Assembly (NCBI GenBank): GCA_031844405.1
Contig: JAUZVC010000003.1
Coordinates: 620,001 to 684,000 of the forward strand
Length of the DNA stretch: 64,000 nucleotides
Origin: Knoellia sp031844405
Lineage (GTDB): Bacteria; Actinomycetota; Actinomycetes; Actinomycetales; Dermatophilaceae
Reading direction: 5' to 3'
The position numbers and the translations under genes were made by a program. The notes under the pieces are model-generated. The model had not been told where the DNA came from. It did not search any database and saw only the letters and a list, made by a program, of their open reading frames with translations. This document shows, piece by piece, positions 61,864-64,000 of this stretch (position 1 is the first letter of the stretch; every line of letters begins with the position of its first letter).

Positions 61864-62888
61864 CAGGGGGCCTCCTGGAGGACGGCGGTGATGCGGACGT
61901 CGTCGCCGATGATCCGCGTGTCGGTGGGCTCGAGCCGGAGGGCGTCGGCCATGGTCGTGATGCCGAGGTCGCTCACCGACTGGCGTCCGCGCCCGAGCAG
62001 GACGGGGGCGACGTAGGCGATGATCTCGTCGACGAGCCCGTCGGCCATGAAGGCGGCGGCGACGGTCGGCCCGCCCTCGAGCCAGACGTGGTGGACCTCG
62101 CGCTCGGCGAGGTGCGCGAGGACCTCGCGTGGTGAGCGGGTGCGCAGGTGCACCGTGGGTGCCGCGTCGTCGAACACCCGGGCGCTCGGTGGCAGGTCTC
62201 GCTGGCCCATGACGACCCGGAGCGGTTGGTGCTCGCGCACGGTGCCGTCGGGGTGGCGCGCCGTGAGGTGCGGGTCGTCGGCCAGGGCGGTCCCGGTCCC
62301 GACGAGGATCGCTCCGCAACGGGCGCGGTGCTCGTGGACGTCGTCACGCGCCTGCGGCCCGGTGATCCACATGCTCGTCCCGTCGGCGGCGGCGCTGCGG
62401 CCGTCGAGCGTCGTCGCGAGCTTCCACGTCACCCACGGACGGCCGGTGCGGACGCGGTGCAGCCACGAGCGGTTGAGCGCGGTCGCCTCCTCGCGGAGCA
62501 GCCCGGGCTCGGTCGCGACGCCCTGCTCCGCCAGCCACGCCGCGCCACCGGAGGCCGCGGCGTTCGGGTCGGGGACGGCATACACGACCCGGGAGACGCC
62601 GGCGTCCGCGAGCGCCTGCGAGCAGGGCGCCGTGCGGCCGGTGTGGTGGCAGGGCTCGAGCGTGACGTATGCCGTCGCGCCCACCGCGCGCGCGCCTGCG
62701 GCCTCGAGGGCCGCCGCCTCCGCGTGCGGTGTGCCCGCACCGCGGTGCCAGCCGTCGGCGACGAGGGTGCCGTCGGGGGTGACGAGGACGCAGCCGACCC
62801 GCGGGTTGGGGTCGGCCTGCGGACCGCGCTCGGCGAGCATGAGCGCATGGCGCATCCACTGCTCGTCGGTGCTGCTCGTCTGCTCCAT
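61863..62888 (-). CDS. ribD: Bifunctional riboflavin deaminase-reductase
   Basis: A 341-residue enzyme. The N-terminal cytidine-deaminase-like zinc site has PHAEAAAL and PCHHTGRTAPCSQAL. The C-terminal reductase (about 150-341) has TWKLATTLDGRSAAADG, VGTGTALADDPHLTAR and VHHVWLEGGPTVAAAFM. It is the first gene of the riboflavin operon. ATG 62888 follows GAGGGCAGGA and 121 bases of leader after the FMN aptamer, so riboflavin pathway flux is expected to fall when FMN is abundant. Confidence 0.96.
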   Translation of the reverse strand: MEQTSSTDEQWMRHALMLAERGPQADPNPRVGCVLVTPDGTLVADGWHRGAGTPHAEAAALEAAGARAVGATAYVTLEPCHHTGRTAPCSQALADAGVSRVVYAVPDPNAAASGGAAWLAEQGVATEPGLLREEATALNRSWLHRVRTGRPWVTWKLATTLDGRSAAADGTSMWITGPQARDDVHEHRARCGAILVGTGTALADDPHLTARHPDGTVREHQPLRVVMGQRDLPPSARVFDDAAPTVHLRTRSPREVLAHLAEREVHHVWLEGGPTVAAAFMADGLVDEIIAYVAPVLLGRGRQSVSDLGITTMADALRLEPTDTRIIGDDVRITAVLQEAP

Positions 62889-63009
62889 GCGTCCTGCCCT
62901 CGTGCTCGAGACCTGTCGGTCGAGCTCCGGGGGGACGTGCGGGCGAGGTGGCGCCGCCGACGGTTCGTGCAGAACGCCGGACGGCGCGACCCTCTCGGGC
63001 CTCGCTGTC
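62889..63009 (-). other. Riboswitch expression platform between aptamer and ribD
   Basis: This 121-base leader has no coding signal. A GC-rich hairpin is possible between GCGCCG and CGGCGC segments (within 62950-62990), but it is imperfect and no U-run follows. Control could therefore act on translation or through Rho rather than by an intrinsic terminator; the sequence does not decide. Confidence 0.4.
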
Positions 63010-63136
63010 ACGTGCTGCCTACCATCCGGACTCTCACCGTCGGTCTGGGAGTTCCACCCAGTCAACCGGCCGCTGGCTGCGGTCGGGTCGCGGACTGTCA
63101 CCGCCGGTTCGGAATTGCACCGACCCCGGAGCACGT
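63010..63136 (-). promoter_or_regulatory. FMN riboswitch (RFN element)
   Basis: On the complement, P1 is closed by ACGTGCT (63136-63130) and AGCACGT (63016-63010). Between them come the conserved blocks in order: GGGGTCGGTGCAATTCCGA, ACCGGCGGTGACAGTCCGCG, GGTTGACTGGGTGGAACTCC, GACCGACGGTGAGAGTCCGG and ATGGTAGGCAGC. These match the six-stem RFN consensus. FMN binding reduces expression of downstream riboflavin genes in known cases. It controls ribD, ribE, ribM, ribBA and ribH here. Confidence 0.97.
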
Positions 63137-63205
63137 CGTCCTCAAGTATGCCGCAGCCGGTGTCCTGAACCGAACTCCCGTCCGCCGTGACCTCGCCCAC
63201 CCCAT

Positions 63206-63282
63206 CCCACTGATTGCCAGTTTCAGCGCATGTCGAGACGGTTCGATGGCGCTGGGAGCCGCTGAAACTGGCAATCAGTGGG
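63206..63282. repeat. Inverted repeat with perfect 23-bp arms (TTGCCAGTTTCAGCG family)
   Basis: Arms at 63206-63228 and 63260-63282 are exact inverted copies around a 31-base spacer. The arm core TTGCCAGTTTCAGCG matches the 34114-34175 element with one base changed, and the change is mirrored in both arms. It lies four bases after the pentapeptide-repeat stop and upstream of the FMN riboswitch, so it may end the rpe transcript. Confidence 0.8.
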
Positions 63283-63285
63283 GGT

Positions 63286-63852
63286 TCAGCTGCCGACCGT
63301 GAGGCCGAAGACCTCGAGCAGCCCCGGCGTCGCGTCGAGGTCGATGCGCGCGCCCTTGAGCTTGTTCTGGCGCGGGTCGAGCGCGAGCCCCCGAGTGCCG
63401 CGCAGGTCGGCCTCGCGAAGGTCGGTCTCGGAGAACCGGGTGCCCGACAGGTCGCTCCCGCCGAGGTCGGCGCGGTGCAGGTCGGCCTCGGTGAGGTCCA
63501 CATCGGTGAGCTGGCAGTCGCGGAAGACGAACCCGGTGAGGTCGAGCCCGACGAACGTCGCCCCGTCGAGCCGGCACCGCTCGAACCGCAGCGGCTGGGC
63601 GAGCATCGAGCCGGCGCCGGTGGCCGTCCAGTTGACCGCGAGCATCTTGCAGCCGACGAAGGTGCAGTCGACGAACCTCGTGTCGGTGAGCTTCGTCATC
63701 GACAGGTTGCAGCTCGTGAAGGTGCACTCCTCGAAGGTGCACCCGACGAGCGAGGCACCCTCCCACGTGAGGCCGTTGAGCTCCTCCCCCACGACGTCGC
63801 GACCGCGCACGACCTCGCCCGGGGCCAGCGAGCCGAACGGTTCCTCGGTCAC
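63286..63852 (-). CDS. Pentapeptide-repeat protein (Qnr/MfpA-like size)
   Basis: A 188-residue right-handed beta-helix. Repeats are aromatic/cysteine-rich in the first half (FEECTFTSCNLSMTKLTDTR, FVDCTFVGCKM) and A(D)LXX-like in the second (LTEADLHRADLGGSDLSG, LREADLRG), with a break at VNWTATGAGS. Two coils split by an insertion and a length near 180-220 resemble Qnr and MfpA, which mimic DNA and bind gyrase. That function is only a possibility here. GTG 63852 overlaps the rpe stop by four bases. Confidence 0.85.
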   Translation of the reverse strand: MTEEPFGSLAPGEVVRGRDVVGEELNGLTWEGASLVGCTFEECTFTSCNLSMTKLTDTRFVDCTFVGCKMLAVNWTATGAGSMLAQPLRFERCRLDGATFVGLDLTGFVFRDCQLTDVDLTEADLHRADLGGSDLSGTRFSETDLREADLRGTRGLALDPRQNKLKGARIDLDATPGLLEVFGLTVGS

Positions 63853-64000
63853 GACCGGTGCCCGTGCGACTCGGCGAGGGCACGGAGCTCGTCGACCGCC
63901 GCGGCCGCCGACTCGGCGCCGTAGACCGCCGACCCGGCGACGAAGACGTCGGCGCCCGCCTCGGCACACTGCTCGATGGTCGTGGCCGAGACGCCGCCGT
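63849..64000 (-). CDS. rpe: Ribulose-phosphate 3-epimerase, C-terminal part
   Basis: The last 50 residues are inside the window. They read GGVSATTIEQCAEAG, then ADVFVAGSAVYGAE and a helical Ala-rich end, which matches the final beta-alpha units and phosphate-binding GSA(V/I) loop of the Rpe TIM barrel. The enzyme interconverts ribulose-5-P and xylulose-5-P in the pentose phosphate pathway, whose product feeds riboflavin synthesis. The gene continues beyond 64000. Its stop overlaps the pentapeptide-repeat start. Confidence 0.88.
   Translation of the reverse strand, partial: GGVSATTIEQCAEAGADVFVAGSAVYGAESAAAAVDELRALAESHGHRS

Overview
The window comes from a high-GC (roughly 70% or more) actinobacterial chromosome. 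The best fit is Micrococcales, probably Intrasporangiaceae or a close relative. The reasons are the gene order gltD-gltB-lgt-dsbA-mauE-trpA-trpB-trpC-HGxxPAAW-TIGR02234-trpE-hisI, a Pol I lacking 3'-5' exonuclease residues, CoaE fused to GrpB, an ANTAR regulator, an F420-type flavoenzyme, a TIGR03085 protein, many GTG starts and many leaderless promoters. The family assignment is inference; the phylum is secure. No phage, insertion sequence, rRNA or CRISPR was seen.

Layout. 0-2.4 kb: the start of a secreted protein, a LacI-like operator, a Gfo/Idh/MocA oxidoreductase and coaE. 2.5-9.0 kb: one co-oriented module with a short histidine kinase, an OmpR-type regulator, a lipoprotein binding protein, a two-domain permease, an ATPase and an inositol-monophosphatase-family enzyme. 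Four GTGACCG half-sites lie just upstream of the binding-protein gene. 9.0-13.2 kb: F420/PPOX protein, rpsA, a methyltransferase and a DUF3068 protein. 13.3-30.8 kb: a surface-glycan island with three acyltransferases, two AftD-like GT-C membrane proteins, a DUF2613 peptide, GT4 and GT2 enzymes (the latter fused to a methyltransferase), a 2OG-Fe(II) oxygenase, another multi-span membrane enzyme and a flippase. 31-38 kb: polA, thioesterase, GNAT, DUF554, ANTAR regulator, tRNA-Leu(CAA) and pyk. 38-52 kb: a long minus-strand run for glutamate synthase, lipoprotein and disulfide functions, and tryptophan and histidine synthesis. 52-58.7 kb: hisF, hisG and hisE, separated by plus-strand genes that include an unusual P-loop kinase-MFS fusion. 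58.7-64 kb: riboflavin genes ribD-ribE-ribM-ribBA-ribH behind an FMN riboswitch, a pentapeptide-repeat protein and the end of rpe.

Genes are tightly packed. Operon partners repeatedly overlap by 4 bases (GTGA or ATGA), which implies translational coupling. Terminators are mostly perfect GC-rich hairpins at convergent junctions. The only stretch over 300 bases without a gene is 62889-63285, which holds the FMN riboswitch and a 23-bp-arm inverted repeat.

The most unusual signal is not a gene. The octamer CGGCATAC/GTATGCCG occurs about 36 times by hand count on both strands. Within genes it falls in several reading frames and draws on codons uncommon in GC-rich genomes (GCA, TAT, ATA). Twice it forms an inverted pair directly after a gene, as uptake sequences do in Neisseria and Pasteurellaceae. 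It is absent from 21.7 to 29.9 kb, inside the glycan island.
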